Shown: positions 1-10,700, counted from the first letter of the stretch. The stretch is DNA of 64,000 nt from Bacillus sp. SA1-12 (GCF_000981385.1 NZ_LATZ01000119.1:62001-126000); one strand, 5' to 3'. The notes: generated by a model not told the origin, from the letters alone. Numbers and translations: made by a program.

Positions 1-187
1 CTATCAACCGGCAACCTATGAGACAGCGGATGTTATAAACACTTATGTATACCGGGCGGGATTGCAAGGAGCAAACTATGAGCTTGGGGCAGCAGCTGGC
101 TTGTTTAACGCAGTTGTTGGATTAGTGCTTGTCGTAACAGTGAACAAAATTACGAAAAAATTCAGCGAGAGCGGAGGTTTGTGGTAA
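1..187 (+). CDS. Sugar ABC transporter permease, C-terminal end only (LplB/YteP-like)
   Basis: Only the last 61 codons are in the window; the open frame enters at base 2 and stops at 185-187. The visible part has a TYVYRAGL segment and a final hydrophobic helix (LFNAVVGLVLVVTVNKI) followed by a short basic tail, the usual end of the first permease of Lpl/Ytc-type oligosaccharide importers. The next permease starts at the very next base, and a binding lipoprotein follows, which supports the role. The family assignment rests on this short tail plus context. The substrate is probably an oligosaccharide released from a uronic-acid polysaccharide, inferred from the GH88 gene downstream. Confidence 0.8.
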   Translation, partial: YQPATYETADVINTYVYRAGLQGANYELGAAAGLFNAVVGLVLVVTVNKITKKFSESGGLW

Positions 188-1057
188 ATGAAGAATTTTG
201 GAAATAAAATAGCCGATTTCATTATCTATGCTGTAGTCGGATTGATTGCCATTATCTGCATTTACCCTTTCATTTATGTGCTCTCTGCTTCAATAAGCTC
301 ATCAGATGCTGTTCTTAGAGGAGATGTGCTCTTATTCCCAAAAGATATTACATTTGAAGCATACAAGCGGGTCCTTGAGGAGCCCGGGATTTGGGTAGCA
401 TACGGAAATACCATTTTTTATACAGTTGTTGGAACAGTGTTCAGTATGTTTATAACGGTTTGCGGTGCATACCCGCTTTCTAGAAAGCGATTAAAAGGCC
501 GAAGTTTTTTCGCTTTTTTTATCGCATTCACGATGTGGTTTAATGCAGGGATCATCCCGACTTACTTGAATTTAAAAGAACTTGCTCTGCTTGATACTCG
601 GACGGCAATCATTGTAGGATTTGCGGTTTCAACGTTTTTGGTCTTTATCATGAGAAGCTTTTTTCAATCTGTTCCTGATTCTTTAGAAGAGTCGGCAAAA
701 GTAGATGGAGCAAATGATCTTCAAATATTGTGGAAAATCTTTTTGCCTTTATCAAAACCAGCGCTTATAACAGTTGGACTCTTTTATGCGGTCAGCAGAT
801 GGAACGGGTACTTCTGGTCAATGATTGTGTTAAATGATGAAAGTAAAATTCCTCTTCAGGTACTTTTGAAAAAATTGGTTGTGGATATGAGTGTAAAGGA
901 ACAAATGGCCAATTCACTTGATACAACTTCTCAATACTCAGCAGAAACCGTTATTTATGCAACGATCATTGTGTCAATTATTCCAATTGTTCTGGTCTAT
1001 CCATATTTGCAAAAGTACTTTGTAAAAGGAACGATGATCGGAGGGATAAAGGAATAG
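188..1057 (+). CDS. Sugar ABC transporter permease (LplC/YtcP-like)
   Basis: Integral membrane permease of 289 residues, normal length for the MalG/LplC branch of carbohydrate ABC importers. About six hydrophobic segments are visible (near 12-35, 75-97, 107-130, 139-160, 183-205 and 258-278). The cytoplasmic EAA loop that docks the ATPase is present around residues 167-193 (EESAKVDGANDLQILWKIFL). The C-terminus VKGTMIGGIKE is typical. ATG directly abuts the stop of the preceding permease, so the two are translationally coupled. No ATPase gene is visible; Lpl/Ytc-type systems commonly use a shared MsmX-type ATPase encoded elsewhere, which is an inference here. Confidence 0.93.
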   Translation: MKNFGNKIADFIIYAVVGLIAIICIYPFIYVLSASISSSDAVLRGDVLLFPKDITFEAYKRVLEEPGIWVAYGNTIFYTVVGTVFSMFITVCGAYPLSRKRLKGRSFFAFFIAFTMWFNAGIIPTYLNLKELALLDTRTAIIVGFAVSTFLVFIMRSFFQSVPDSLEESAKVDGANDLQILWKIFLPLSKPALITVGLFYAVSRWNGYFWSMIVLNDESKIPLQVLLKKLVVDMSVKEQMANSLDTTSQYSAETVIYATIIVSIIPIVLVYPYLQKYFVKGTMIGGIKE

Positions 1058-1203
1058 GAGATGAAGATTTACTTATCATACATGGCTTTAAAATTTTGTT
1101 TTTGTAACTGTGACAAAGAAAGGTTTTGATTACTCTATTCGTCTAACTCTGCAATCATAGAATCTTTTTAAAAATATGTATGAAAGCATAAGGAGGAGTT
1201 TTC

Positions 1204-2769
1204 TTGAAAAAGATCACTATAATCATATTTTCAATCTTTCTTGTAATTGTTGGCGGATGCTCCAATAATAGTACATCAAGTGAAGCTGATGTAAATAATA
1301 ACTCAGAAAGTGAAAAGGGGCTTACAGGATATCAGGTATCGAAAGAACCTGTTGATATGAAAATTCACCTACACCATTTTGATGGCCAGGTTATTTTTAA
1401 TGATGATTGGACGACTTTTAAGAAGGCCGCTGAATTAACAAATGTCAGCTTAAAAGGAGTGGCTCCAAAGACATCTACGGACAGTCAGGAAGCTTTTAAC
1501 CTGATGATTGCTTCTGGTGAAATACCAGATTTTGTCCAGGGTACTAAGGCGGATTTAATGAAGTATGGGAAAGAAGGAGCATTTCTTCCGCTTAATGATT
1601 TAATTGAAGAGCATGCTCCAAACATTAAAAAATATCTTGATGAGAAGGAAGGCTTAGCAGAATATGCAACAGCATCAGATGGAAATCTTTATTTTGTTCC
1701 CTTCATTGCAGATGGTGAGGCTCAGAAAGGTTGGTTTGTCAGACAAGATTGGCTGGATAAACTCGGGCTTAAAGCACCGCAAACAACAGATGAACTATAT
1801 GAAGTGTTAAAAGCGTTCAAAGAAAGGGATCCAAATGGGAACGGCAAACAAGATGAAATTCCATATTTTTCAAGGATATCGGAAAGTTTGGGAGAACTCA
1901 CAATATTATGGGGAGCTCGCAATGACCTCTTTTTAGATGGCGATAAAATTAAATACGGCCCATATGAAGATAAGTATGGCACTGCTCTATCAGAATTAGC
2001 TAAATGGTATGAAGAAAAGTTAATTGATCCAGAAATTTTTACTAGAGGAGCAAAAGCAAGAGATATCTTGCTAGGTAACAATCAGGGCGGAATAACGCAT
2101 GATTGGTTTGGAAGCACAGCAGGCTATAACAATTTATTAAAAGATCAAGTAGACGGGTTTAAGTTTGAAACATTTGCTCCTCCCGGAAATTCTGAAGGGG
2201 AAAAAATTGAACCTACTGTCCGAGATCCATATGGTGACAAAGCAGGAGTCGCGATTGGATACTCAACAAAAGATCCTGTAAAAGCAATCAAATATCTCGA
2301 TTTCTTTTATTCCGAAGAAGGACGCCGATTGATGAACTATGGAGTAGAAGGAGAAACTTACGATTTAGTTGATGGAAAACCTGTATTTAAAGAAGAAATT
2401 TTGAGTTCGCCAGATGTTCCGACAAAACTGCATGAGTATGGAGTCCAAACACTTTTTTCTTATCATCAGGATTTTGAGTATGAGAAACAATGGTTAAATC
2501 CAATTGCTTTAAAAGGGATAGAAGAATATTCTGCCAAGAACTATTTTGCAGAACCGCTGCCTCCTTTCTCTTTCTCTGAAGAAGAAGAAAAGAAGATTAC
2601 TGAAATTGCAGCCGATTTAAAAACGTACAGGGATGAAATGATGCAAAAATGGGTCTTAGGTGCAGAAAAGATAGATTATAAGGAATTTAAGAATCAACTT
2701 AAAAACCTTGGTGTTGAGGAATATATTGATCTTCATCAAAAAGCGTATGATCGATCGGTTAAGAAATAA
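1204..2769 (+). CDS. Extracellular sugar-binding lipoprotein (LplA/YtcQ-like)
   Basis: Solute-binding protein of 521 residues for the ABC importer just upstream. The N-terminus is a lipoprotein signal with lipobox VGGC, giving lipidated Cys19, followed by a Ser/Asn-rich linker. The length (over 500 residues) and phrases such as FLPLNDLIEEHAPNIKKYLD and GWFVRQDWLDKLGLKAPQT are characteristic of the large LplA/YtcQ group rather than MalE-size binding proteins. The start is TTG, chosen because AGGAGG lies at 1191-1196 with good spacing and the signal peptide begins there. It lies 146 bp after the permease gene. The ligand cannot be read from sequence; unsaturated uronic-acid oligosaccharides are likely from the neighbouring GH88 gene. 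Confidence 0.92.
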   Translation: MKKITIIIFSIFLVIVGGCSNNSTSSEADVNNNSESEKGLTGYQVSKEPVDMKIHLHHFDGQVIFNDDWTTFKKAAELTNVSLKGVAPKTSTDSQEAFNLMIASGEIPDFVQGTKADLMKYGKEGAFLPLNDLIEEHAPNIKKYLDEKEGLAEYATASDGNLYFVPFIADGEAQKGWFVRQDWLDKLGLKAPQTTDELYEVLKAFKERDPNGNGKQDEIPYFSRISESLGELTILWGARNDLFLDGDKIKYGPYEDKYGTALSELAKWYEEKLIDPEIFTRGAKARDILLGNNQGGITHDWFGSTAGYNNLLKDQVDGFKFETFAPPGNSEGEKIEPTVRDPYGDKAGVAIGYSTKDPVKAIKYLDFFYSEEGRRLMNYGVEGETYDLVDGKPVFKEEILSSPDVPTKLHEYGVQTLFSYHQDFEYEKQWLNPIALKGIEEYSAKNYFAEPLPPFSFSEEEEKKITEIAADLKTYRDEMMQKWVLGAEKIDYKEFKNQLKNLGVEEYIDLHQKAYDRSVKK

Positions 2770-2788
2770 TAATAGGAGGTAAGATTTG

Positions 2789-3985
2789 ATGCAGAAGACC
2801 GAACAAGTGATTGAAGAACGCCTTATAAGAAAAGAAAGATTTTCAGGCAGACCTCCTGTGGACCGCGCTTTTTATGAAAAAGCACTAGAATATGTACTAA
2901 TTAAAATCAATCAGAACCTTGAGGCTTTTACAGTTAAATTTCCTAGTTCCAGCAGCTGCAATTTGGTTTATCGTGGGATAGACAATGTAGAGTGGACAAC
3001 AGGTTTTTGGACCGGTATGCTCTGGCTTGGTTTTGAATATACCGGTGAAGAAAAATTAAGGAGAGTAGCTGAAAAGCATGTCAAGAGTTTTAAAGAGAGA
3101 GTCAAAAACAAAATAGCTGTCAACCATCATGATATGGGGTTTTTGTACAGCCTCTCATCTGTCAGCGCATATAAATTAATAGGCGATAATGAAGGAAAGG
3201 AAGCTGCACTTGAAGCAGCTGAACTCCTTCTTAGCCGCTACTTTGAAAAAGCAGGAATCATTCAAGCATGGGGGGATTTAGCAGATCCTGAACAAAAAGG
3301 TAGGATGATCATTGATTGTTTGATGAACCTGCCCCTTCTTTATTGGGCAACTGAAGTTACAGGAAATCAAACCTACAAGCAAATTGCATATAATCATGCT
3401 AAGCAGTCAGCTAAGTATATTGTTCGTCTAGATTCTTCAACATACCATACGTTTTATATGGACCCAGATTCGGGAAAACCTCTATACGGAAATACACATC
3501 AAGGATTTTCAGATGATTCCTGCTGGGCAAGAGGTCAGGCATGGGGGATGTATGGATTCCCACTCAGCTATCACTATACAGGGGATGAAGAGTTTATCAG
3601 ACTAAGCAAAAAACTAGCAAACTATTTTCTTAATCGCCTCCCAGAGGATCACGTCTGTTATTGGGATTTAGTTTTCACACAAGGTGAAGAGGAACGAGAT
3701 AGTTCTGCTGCTGCCATTGCCGCCTGCGGTCTCCTTGAAATGAGTAAAAGATTGCCCCTTACTGATGAAATGAAAGGATATTATGAAAATAGTGCGCTTC
3801 ACATTATCTATTCGCTGGCTGAACACTACACAACAAAAGATATGCCATATGCGAATGGAGTTTTAAAACACGCAGTCTACCATAAACCTAAAAATACAGG
3901 TGTTGATGAATGCTGTATTTGGGGCGATTACTACTACATGGAAGCACTTGTTCGATTATTAAAGGATTGGAAAATGTACTGGTAA
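2789..3985 (+). CDS. GH88 unsaturated glucuronyl hydrolase
   Basis: Cytoplasmic enzyme (398 residues) predicted to remove the 4,5-unsaturated uronate that polysaccharide lyases leave at the non-reducing end of oligosaccharides. Visible GH88 signatures are VNHHDMGFLYSLSS, DCLMNLPLLYWATEVTG, DDSCWARGQAWGMYGF and a C-terminal CIWGDYYYMEAL. Two conserved acids, Asp115 and Asp176, are 61 residues apart, the same spacing as Asp88 and Asp149 of the characterised Bacillus sp. GL1 enzyme. These motifs fit GH88 better than the related GH105 YteR family. TTG at 2786 immediately precedes ATG at 2789; ATG is preferred, with AGGAGG at 2774-2779. The gene follows the binding protein by 19 bp, so oligosaccharide import and trimming are probably co-transcribed. 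Confidence 0.9.
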   Translation: MQKTEQVIEERLIRKERFSGRPPVDRAFYEKALEYVLIKINQNLEAFTVKFPSSSSCNLVYRGIDNVEWTTGFWTGMLWLGFEYTGEEKLRRVAEKHVKSFKERVKNKIAVNHHDMGFLYSLSSVSAYKLIGDNEGKEAALEAAELLLSRYFEKAGIIQAWGDLADPEQKGRMIIDCLMNLPLLYWATEVTGNQTYKQIAYNHAKQSAKYIVRLDSSTYHTFYMDPDSGKPLYGNTHQGFSDDSCWARGQAWGMYGFPLSYHYTGDEEFIRLSKKLANYFLNRLPEDHVCYWDLVFTQGEEERDSSAAAIAACGLLEMSKRLPLTDEMKGYYENSALHIIYSLAEHYTTKDMPYANGVLKHAVYHKPKNTGVDECCIWGDYYYMEALVRLLKDWKMYW

Positions 3986-3993
3986 CAAATTTA

Positions 3994-4037
3994 GGCTGCC
4001 TCAAACAACTTTAAAATCTATTTGAGGCAGCCATTTT
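3994..4037 (+). terminator. Terminator after GH88 gene
   Basis: A perfect 12-bp stem (GGCTGCCTCAAA at 3994-4005 pairing with 4021-4032) is followed by a T-rich stretch. It closes the transporter/GH88 transcription unit. The stem is one of the recurrent GGCTG(T/C)CTC terminators in this window. Confidence 0.9.
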
Positions 4038-4174
4038 TCTAACAAATATAAATAGAAAAGAGGAAAGATTTATTGGATTGGAATCCTTTTTTTGATTAAA
4101 AGGGAAAAGGCAGATTCCCATACAATAAATCCAAAGATATTTGTAACAACTTTAACATTTTAGGAGAGACGAAT

Positions 4175-4825
4175 ATGCATGAGAAAAGCAAGATTGGAGG
4201 CATTTACACAGTAATGGAGTGGATATCACGCTTTGTGTATTTGCAATTTTTATGGGCAATATTTACTGTCATAGGCTTCATCGGTTTTGGTTTTTTTCCA
4301 GCGACTTTTGCGATGTTTGCAGTAACAAGAAAGTGGATTCGTGGACAGACTGACATTTCCCTTTTTCCTGCATTTAAGCAGCTTTATAAAAAAGATTTTC
4401 TAAAAGCTAATGCTGTTGGCGGGATTGCACTAGCTGTTGGTTTTATTTCTTATTTTTACTTGCGTTTTTTTCAAGCTCAGAGCGGGGCTGCTTCGGTAAT
4501 CTTCTTTTTTCTCATGTTTGCCGTCTGCTTATTCTATTTGATGACATTACTTTTTATCGCACCTGTTTTTGTTCATTATCATCTTAAGGTCATTCAATTA
4601 TTTAAGATATCTTTTATGATGGCTATCTCTTATCCATTCCATGTGATTTCAATGTTCTTTATTTTGTTTTGTTTTGGCTTGCTCATGCAGGCTATTCCGG
4701 GTCTTCTCCCATTTTTCAGCTTCAGTTACCTTGCATTTGCCCTTATGTGGATTGCTAATTTAGCTATCGAAAACAAGGAAAGTCAATCATTGATAACAAA
4801 AAGAAGCAAAATAATAGAGAGTTAA
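4175..4825 (+). CDS. DUF624 membrane protein (YesL/YteU-like)
   Basis: Membrane protein of 216 residues with four to five hydrophobic segments and a conserved-looking FFPATFAMFAVTRKWIRGQTD near residue 40. That length and the N-terminal F-P-AT-A-x-F pattern are typical of DUF624 proteins, which in Bacillus and Paenibacillus accompany Lpl-type oligosaccharide transporters and rhamnogalacturonan-use genes (YesL, YteU). The molecular role of the family is not established; a helper for transport or signalling is usually assumed. The ATG is preceded by TAGGAGAG. It is separated from the GH88 gene by a terminator, so it may have its own promoter. Confidence 0.8.
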   Translation: MHEKSKIGGIYTVMEWISRFVYLQFLWAIFTVIGFIGFGFFPATFAMFAVTRKWIRGQTDISLFPAFKQLYKKDFLKANAVGGIALAVGFISYFYLRFFQAQSGAASVIFFFLMFAVCLFYLMTLLFIAPVFVHYHLKVIQLFKISFMMAISYPFHVISMFFILFCFGLLMQAIPGLLPFFSFSYLAFALMWIANLAIENKESQSLITKRSKIIES

Positions 4826-4896
4826 AGCCACGTTATGTATAAATGTGTTTTTAGCTATATGTGTTAAGTATTCATTATTTTTTGAGGAGTGTTTTT

Positions 4897-6270
4897 ATGA
4901 GGGAATTTGATGTGATCATTTTGGGCGGGGGCATTTCAGGCGCGGTTGCAGGAATAGCGTCTGCAAGGTTAGGAGCCAAAACATTAATCATTGAATCTTA
5001 TGGATTTTTAGGTGGAATGCTGACTGCTGCAGGAGTAGGTCCTATGATGACTTTTCACGCTGGAAAAAAACAAGCTATTCAAGGAATAACAGATGAAATT
5101 ATTCAGCGGTTGAAAAAAATCGGCAAATCTGTTGGCCACATAAAGGATTTAACAAATTACACATACTCTGTTACTCCATTTGATTCTGAAGCAATGAAAC
5201 ATGAAATAGAAATGATGCTAGTAGAAAGTGGTGCAGAGATCTTATACCACACAGTATTAGCTGAAGTAATAAAAGAAGGAAATAAGATAACAAAGATAAA
5301 AGTTTGCAATAAAGCTGGTCTTTCTGAAATTAGCGGCAAGATCTTTATTGATGCTTCAGGTGATGGAGATTTAGCAGCATGGTCAGGCGTCAAGTTTACG
5401 AAAGGAAGAGAATCAGATGGTGCTGCCCAGCCCATGACTTTAAAAATGAAAGTAAGAAACGTTGATATTAATCGAGTTAAGCAATATGTAAAAGAAAATC
5501 CTGATAACTTTACTAGAGTACCAGAAAACATTGAAGATTTTAATAAAGTTGAGCGATTAGCAGTTGTAGGTTATTTAAAAGAGTTTAAAGAAGCTAAAGA
5601 AAAAGGGGACATTACGATAAAAAGAGAGGATGTCTTGTTTTTTGAAACCAATAATCCAGGAGAAGTCATTTTTAACACGACTAGATTATTAGGATTTGAC
5701 AGTACTGACCCTTGGAGCTTAAGCAAAGCTGAAATTGAAGGCAGGAAACAATGCCGTGAACTCGAGTACTTTATGAAAAGGTATATGGTTGGATTTGAAA
5801 ATGCTGTTGTTGTCTCAACCGGTCCTTCCATTGGTGTACGCAGCTCAAGGCAAATTAAGGGATTATATACTTTAACGGCAGAGGATTTATTGGAACAACG
5901 CAAATTTGATGATGTTATTGCCCACTCAGGATATCCAATCGATATTCACAGTCCGGATGGAGAAGGCACTTCCCATAAGAAATTAGAATGGGGGGGGATT
6001 TACGGAATACCATATAGATGTCTTGTTACGAAAGAAATAGACAATTTATTAGTTGTTGGAAGATGTCTCTCTGCAACTTTTGAAGCGCAAGCGGGCGTCA
6101 GAACAACACCAACTGCCGGTGCAATAGGTCATGCAGGAGGAGCTGCAGCTGCCATTGCAGCAAGAGAAAATGTAAGGGTTCAAGAATTGAACATTCGAAA
6201 ACTACAGTCCGCCTTGCTAGAACAGGGAGCTTATTTAGAGATAACGCCATCGGAGAAAGTAACTCTATAG
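4897..6270 (+). CDS. FAD-dependent oxidoreductase (FAD_oxidored family)
   Basis: Flavoprotein of 457 residues. The N-terminal dinucleotide-binding motif is intact (DVIILGGGISGAVAGIASAR, then an acidic strand end LIIE). IDASGDGDLAAWSG and the C-terminal block AQAGVRTTPTAGAIGHAGGAA are typical of the FAD_oxidored (Pfam 12831) group often found in carbohydrate and secondary catabolic operons. An upstream in-frame GTG at 4861 is rejected: GAGGAG at 4884-4889 places the start at ATG 4897, just before the Rossmann strand. The reaction is unknown; oxidation of a sugar or uronic-acid derivative would fit its position between a GH88 unit and a sugar isomerase, but this is inference. Confidence 0.85.
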   Translation: MREFDVIILGGGISGAVAGIASARLGAKTLIIESYGFLGGMLTAAGVGPMMTFHAGKKQAIQGITDEIIQRLKKIGKSVGHIKDLTNYTYSVTPFDSEAMKHEIEMMLVESGAEILYHTVLAEVIKEGNKITKIKVCNKAGLSEISGKIFIDASGDGDLAAWSGVKFTKGRESDGAAQPMTLKMKVRNVDINRVKQYVKENPDNFTRVPENIEDFNKVERLAVVGYLKEFKEAKEKGDITIKREDVLFFETNNPGEVIFNTTRLLGFDSTDPWSLSKAEIEGRKQCRELEYFMKRYMVGFENAVVVSTGPSIGVRSSRQIKGLYTLTAEDLLEQRKFDDVIAHSGYPIDIHSPDGEGTSHKKLEWGGIYGIPYRCLVTKEIDNLLVVGRCLSATFEAQAGVRTTPTAGAIGHAGGAAAAIAARENVRVQELNIRKLQSALLEQGAYLEITPSEKVTL

Positions 6271-6300
6271 TTATATTTTTTGAAAAGGGGGAGAAAGGAA

Positions 6301-7068
6301 ATGTCGAATATTCCTGTTGCACTGCAAATGTTTACATTAAGAGCTGAAAGTGAGAAGGACTTTGCAGGAACGTTAAAAAATGTAGCTGAGCTTGGGTATC
6401 AGGGTGTGGAGTTTGCGGGGTATGGAAATATGGCTTCTAAGGAGTTGAAAAAAATCCTTGATGATCTTGGTTTGCGTGCTGTCTCAAGCCATATACCGCT
6501 TGAATTGTTAGAGAATCAATTAGAAGATATCATTCATTATCAACATTCATTAGGCAGTACTAAAATTGTTTGTCCTTACTTACCTCACGAAAGAAGAACA
6601 GAAGAAGATTATTTTGAGTTTATTAGTCTATTAAATAGCATTGGGAAAACTTGTCATAAAGAGGGGATTACACTTTGCTATCACAATCATGATTTTGAAC
6701 TGCTTCGATTTGCTGATGGACGAACGGCACTTGAAACAATCTTTGATGAAACAAACTCGGAATGGGTAAAAGCAGAATTTGATGTTTATTGGTTAACCCG
6801 AGGGGGTGAAGACCCAGTTGAGTGGTTGAAACGGTATCAAGACAGAACACCTCTTGTTCACATTAAGGATATGACAACTGATGGAGAACAATTTTTTGCA
6901 GAGTTGGGTACTGGAGGTGTTGATCTTGATGGAGTTCTGAATCAAGGAAAAGCATCTAAGGTAGAGTGGTGGATTGTAGAACAAGATCAATGTAAGCGCC
7001 ACCCTTTAGAAAGTATTGAAATGAGCATAAAATATTTAAAAAATAAGTTTGCAAGCTATACCTCATAA
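6301..7068 (+). CDS. Sugar phosphate isomerase/epimerase (AP-endonuclease-2 TIM barrel)
   Basis: Soluble enzyme of 255 residues with a xylose-isomerase-like TIM barrel. The strand-end motifs carrying the probable metal ligands are visible: GYQGVEFAGYG, YHNHDFEL, AEFDVYW, VHIKDM and WWIVEQDQ. It lies 30 bp after the FAD oxidoreductase and is probably co-transcribed, suggesting a redox plus isomerisation pair acting on a sugar acid or keto-sugar. ATG 6301 was chosen over an upstream TTG at 6280 because a purine-rich GGGGGAGAAAGG site precedes it. Exact substrate cannot be inferred. Confidence 0.85.
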   Translation: MSNIPVALQMFTLRAESEKDFAGTLKNVAELGYQGVEFAGYGNMASKELKKILDDLGLRAVSSHIPLELLENQLEDIIHYQHSLGSTKIVCPYLPHERRTEEDYFEFISLLNSIGKTCHKEGITLCYHNHDFELLRFADGRTALETIFDETNSEWVKAEFDVYWLTRGGEDPVEWLKRYQDRTPLVHIKDMTTDGEQFFAELGTGGVDLDGVLNQGKASKVEWWIVEQDQCKRHPLESIEMSIKYLKNKFASYTS

Positions 7069-7746
7069 AAAGAAAGCCGTACGATTGGTTCAGAAAGGGG
7101 GTGATTTATTCAGTTTCATTATCGAGGTCAGCGAATGAATTCCAAGCAAGTATAGAGAAGGAATTTCTTTAAAACAGAAAAATCTTATAGTGACAAGTAC
7201 TTGAGTCTCTTATAATCAACTAGAAGAAGACAATGTCCTGTTTAGAAAGAAAAAGCAGCAATCAAAATAATTAAAGCGCTTACAAAAATCTATTTCAGCA
7301 ATGTGAGTTTAAACTATGAAACTGTTTTTATAAATACAAAATGGAATCCAGTAGTTGGCCATGTTCATTTATGTATAAAAAGATTTTGGTGATTACCTTT
7401 TTAATGAGGTATTACAATTAATGTTAGGAATGTTCCTTTATTTTAAACCTGCTAAAGACAATAAGTGTTTGGCAGCATCTCAAAGCGGATAAGAAATTGT
7501 TTGCAAACATTCTTTAAACACCTGGTAACGTTGTAATTTTCACTCAATTGTTGTTTAAACAAAAGTTTGCATTCATCTACTTAAAAAGCGGTCTACTTAT
7601 ACACTAACATGATTTTACAATCATTCAAGCTCGTTGCCTAAAGTCTTGATTTGTCTTGGCACTACCCGTATGCCCTTATTTGGGGTTTTTGGGTTAAATT
7701 TACAATAATTAAGTTAATTTAATTATTGGGGGAGTGACTGCGGATA
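7069..7746. other. Long leader upstream of the secreted beta-helix protein
   Basis: This 678-bp gap has no convincing ORF. It contains a cre-like site (7271-7284) and, close to the next start, a 10-bp inverted repeat CAATAATTAA / TTAATTATTG (7703-7712 and 7719-7728) that could be an operator or weak hairpin. The RBS GGGGGAG at 7728-7734 adjoins the repeat, so a protein or structure there could affect translation. No T-box or known riboswitch was recognised. Confidence 0.5.
7271..7284. promoter_or_regulatory. Candidate CcpA cre site
   Basis: TTAAAGCGCTTACA matches the consensus TGWAANCGNTNWCA at all fixed positions except the second. It lies about 460 bp before the secreted beta-helix gene, in the long gap after the sugar-isomerase operon. 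Carbon catabolite repression of a polysaccharide-degrading gene would make sense, but the distance from the start makes direct action uncertain. Confidence 0.5.
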
Positions 7747-10700
7747 ATGAGAAAACGAGCCAAAAGACCAATAACCTTTATCTTAATTTTATGTATGCTA
7801 GTCACGTGTTTTTTTAGTTTTAGGGAAGTACAGGTTCAAGCTGACGAAAGTCAGATTAGTAAGGGTAAAGCTGCTGTCGCAAGCGGCGACTCTGCAACTC
7901 CTTATTCGATCGTTGGACACCGTGCCAGTGGCAGCGATGCCAATATACCGGGATATGCGATCGATGACGATATTACCTCCCGTTGGTCTGCTTACGGTGA
8001 TGGACAATGGATAGAATTGGACCTAGGATCACAAAAGGAGATCTCATATTTAGGCGTTGCTTTTTACAGAGGGGATAATCGGACTAAAACAATTGACATC
8101 GAAGTTTCCAACGATCAAACGACCTGGTCCAAAGTATACAACGGTACCAGCAGCGGTACAACGATTCAATTAGAGGCATTCGGCTTCGAGCCAGTAACAG
8201 CCCGTTATGTTCGTGTTGCAGGTCGCGGAGAGAATCAATGGACCAGCATTACCGAAATTCATGTATATCCTCCCCATCCGGATGGGTACGTATTAAAAGA
8301 ACTGGAAATACCGCCTACCGGACCGGACCCTGATGCACCGATACCAACCAAGCCTGGACTATATAATGCGGACGGTACGCCGCATAATCCGCATAAGCCA
8401 CCAAATGTAAAGGGAAGAAAACTAAATGTGGTTGTATATGGAGCGAACCCTTCGGATAACGGAGTGGATGATGCGAGAGCTATCCGTGCAGCTTTGGAGG
8501 AAGCACAGCCTGGCGACGAGGTTTATCTTCCAAATGGTCATTATCAATTATCAAGCACGTCTTATGATGGCGTCTCTCACTTAACAGTAAAATCGGGCGT
8601 CCAGCTCCGCGGAGAAAGCCAGAGCGAGGTTCTGCTCGTTTCAGAACATGCGAACGATTTCGGAGAACACGCTACTAATTATGGGATTATTATCAGGATT
8701 GCAGGGAAGACCGATATAAAAATCAGTAATATGACCCTTACCTCGAGCTGGAACCTGAATTATTCCACCGACACTCGAACTCCCAACCCTGAAAGAGGCG
8801 GACCTAAACAAGCAATATACATTACCTCGTTTCGCGGGAAGGCATCTTCCAATATTACTCTGGACCGTCTAACAATTGAAAAATTCCAGCGCACAGGTGT
8901 CATAATTTCTAATAGTCGCGATGTGGTCGTGGAAAACTCCTTATTTAGGAACGCAACGGATGTTGCAGATGGAGGGAGCGGTTACGGTGTTTCTATTGAA
9001 GGAAAGCCAAAAGAAAGCCGCCTTGGCAGAGAAGACGATTCCTATTTTAATGTTGTGCGCAATAATCGTTTTATTGGACCTAATCTGCGTCATGGAACAT
9101 TAATGCAATTCTACACCCATAATAATCTCATTGAAAACAACAAATTTGAAAACATTTCATTAGATTCAATTGACTTTCATGGCGAAGACGAATATATGAA
9201 CGAGGTTCGTTTTAACCATATCGTTGGAGGCGGAGAAGCAGCCATCGGAGTAGGTAATCCTGGTGAAACACATGATGCAGCAGGCCCGGGCAACTATATT
9301 CATGATAATGTGATCGAGAATGTAGATAAATACGGTATCCAAGTTTATCTAGGCTCTCCCAAAACCGTGATTGAAAACAATACGATCATTCATTTTACGA
9401 AAGAGGGAAGCCAGGGGATTAGACTGAAGAATGCACCTGATACCATAGTTAGAAACAACAAAATATATGACAATAAAGCCATTGAGTTCTGGGGTATTAT
9501 TACGATGAAAGATGATGGGGATCCAAAGAACGCTGGTAATGGAGCAGGCATTCCTGAGAACATCGTCATTCAGAATAATCGTGTAACGGGCAACACGAAT
9601 GGAATAGGTATTTTGCATGGAACCAATATTCTGTTGTCCGGAAATGAGATAAGCGATAATAGCGGAACAGATTATATTAACAATATGGTCACAGCTACAA
9701 AGTTGTCTGCAGGAGAATCCGGAAGTGTTCAAAAAAATTCATCATATGCTTTGGATCCTTCAAAACTACTTATTAAAGGCGGTGATGATGACTGCACGAT
9801 TCGAACTTATTTAAAATATGATTTAAGTGAACTGAATGGAGAGATTGCTACAGCTTGGCTTTACGTGCATGGAAGGGCATTAGAAAGCAATAGCAAGCAA
9901 ATGCCGGTTTCAAATACCTTGTACAGTGTCGATGATGATGTATGGAGTGGAAATAATTTAATGTGGAATTCAAGTCATGCCCCGCCTGAACTTGGAGATC
10001 ATCTTTCTACACTGCCTATTAGAAATGATGGTGTTGATGCATGGTATATCTTCGATGCTACGATGTTTGTGAAAGACCAATTAAAAAGCGATAAGATGGT
10101 GTCGCTTGCCATTGCCCAGGATCCTGCAAAGACTGGGTATCTTACTCAACTGTATAATGGCTCCGAGAGTAATATGCGCCCTTATCTAAGGGTGGAAACT
10201 TATCCCCTTGTTCAATTGGCCAGTCTAAATGTCACTGCAGATAAAACTCAGCTTATACCTAATACTTCAACTCCATTACATGTAACAGGAAAAATGAATA
10301 CGGAAACTATTGTTACCTTAGATGATGCCACGATTCTCTATGAGAGTCTTACACCAGAGCTTGCTTCTGTGGACACAAGCGGAAAAGTAACAGCACTGAA
10401 GGAAGGCGATGCTGTAATTAAGGTAACAGTCACATTGGATGGTGTAACGCAAAGCGGTACAATTACCTTAAGCATTACAAATAACCTTGCTGCAATTGCT
10501 CAATTGTCGGTTGACTCCACTCTTGGCACTAATATAAAGGAAGGAACAGTTGACGGAAACTTATCTACACGATGGTTATCCAGTGGAACACAGACCCCTT
10601 CTTTTCTTAAGCTGGATTGGTCATCCGCTCAAACACTCAATCAAGTTAAGCTTTGGAGCGGGCATGTGCCGGTCACCGGCTCGGCAGGCTGGCAAGTTAA

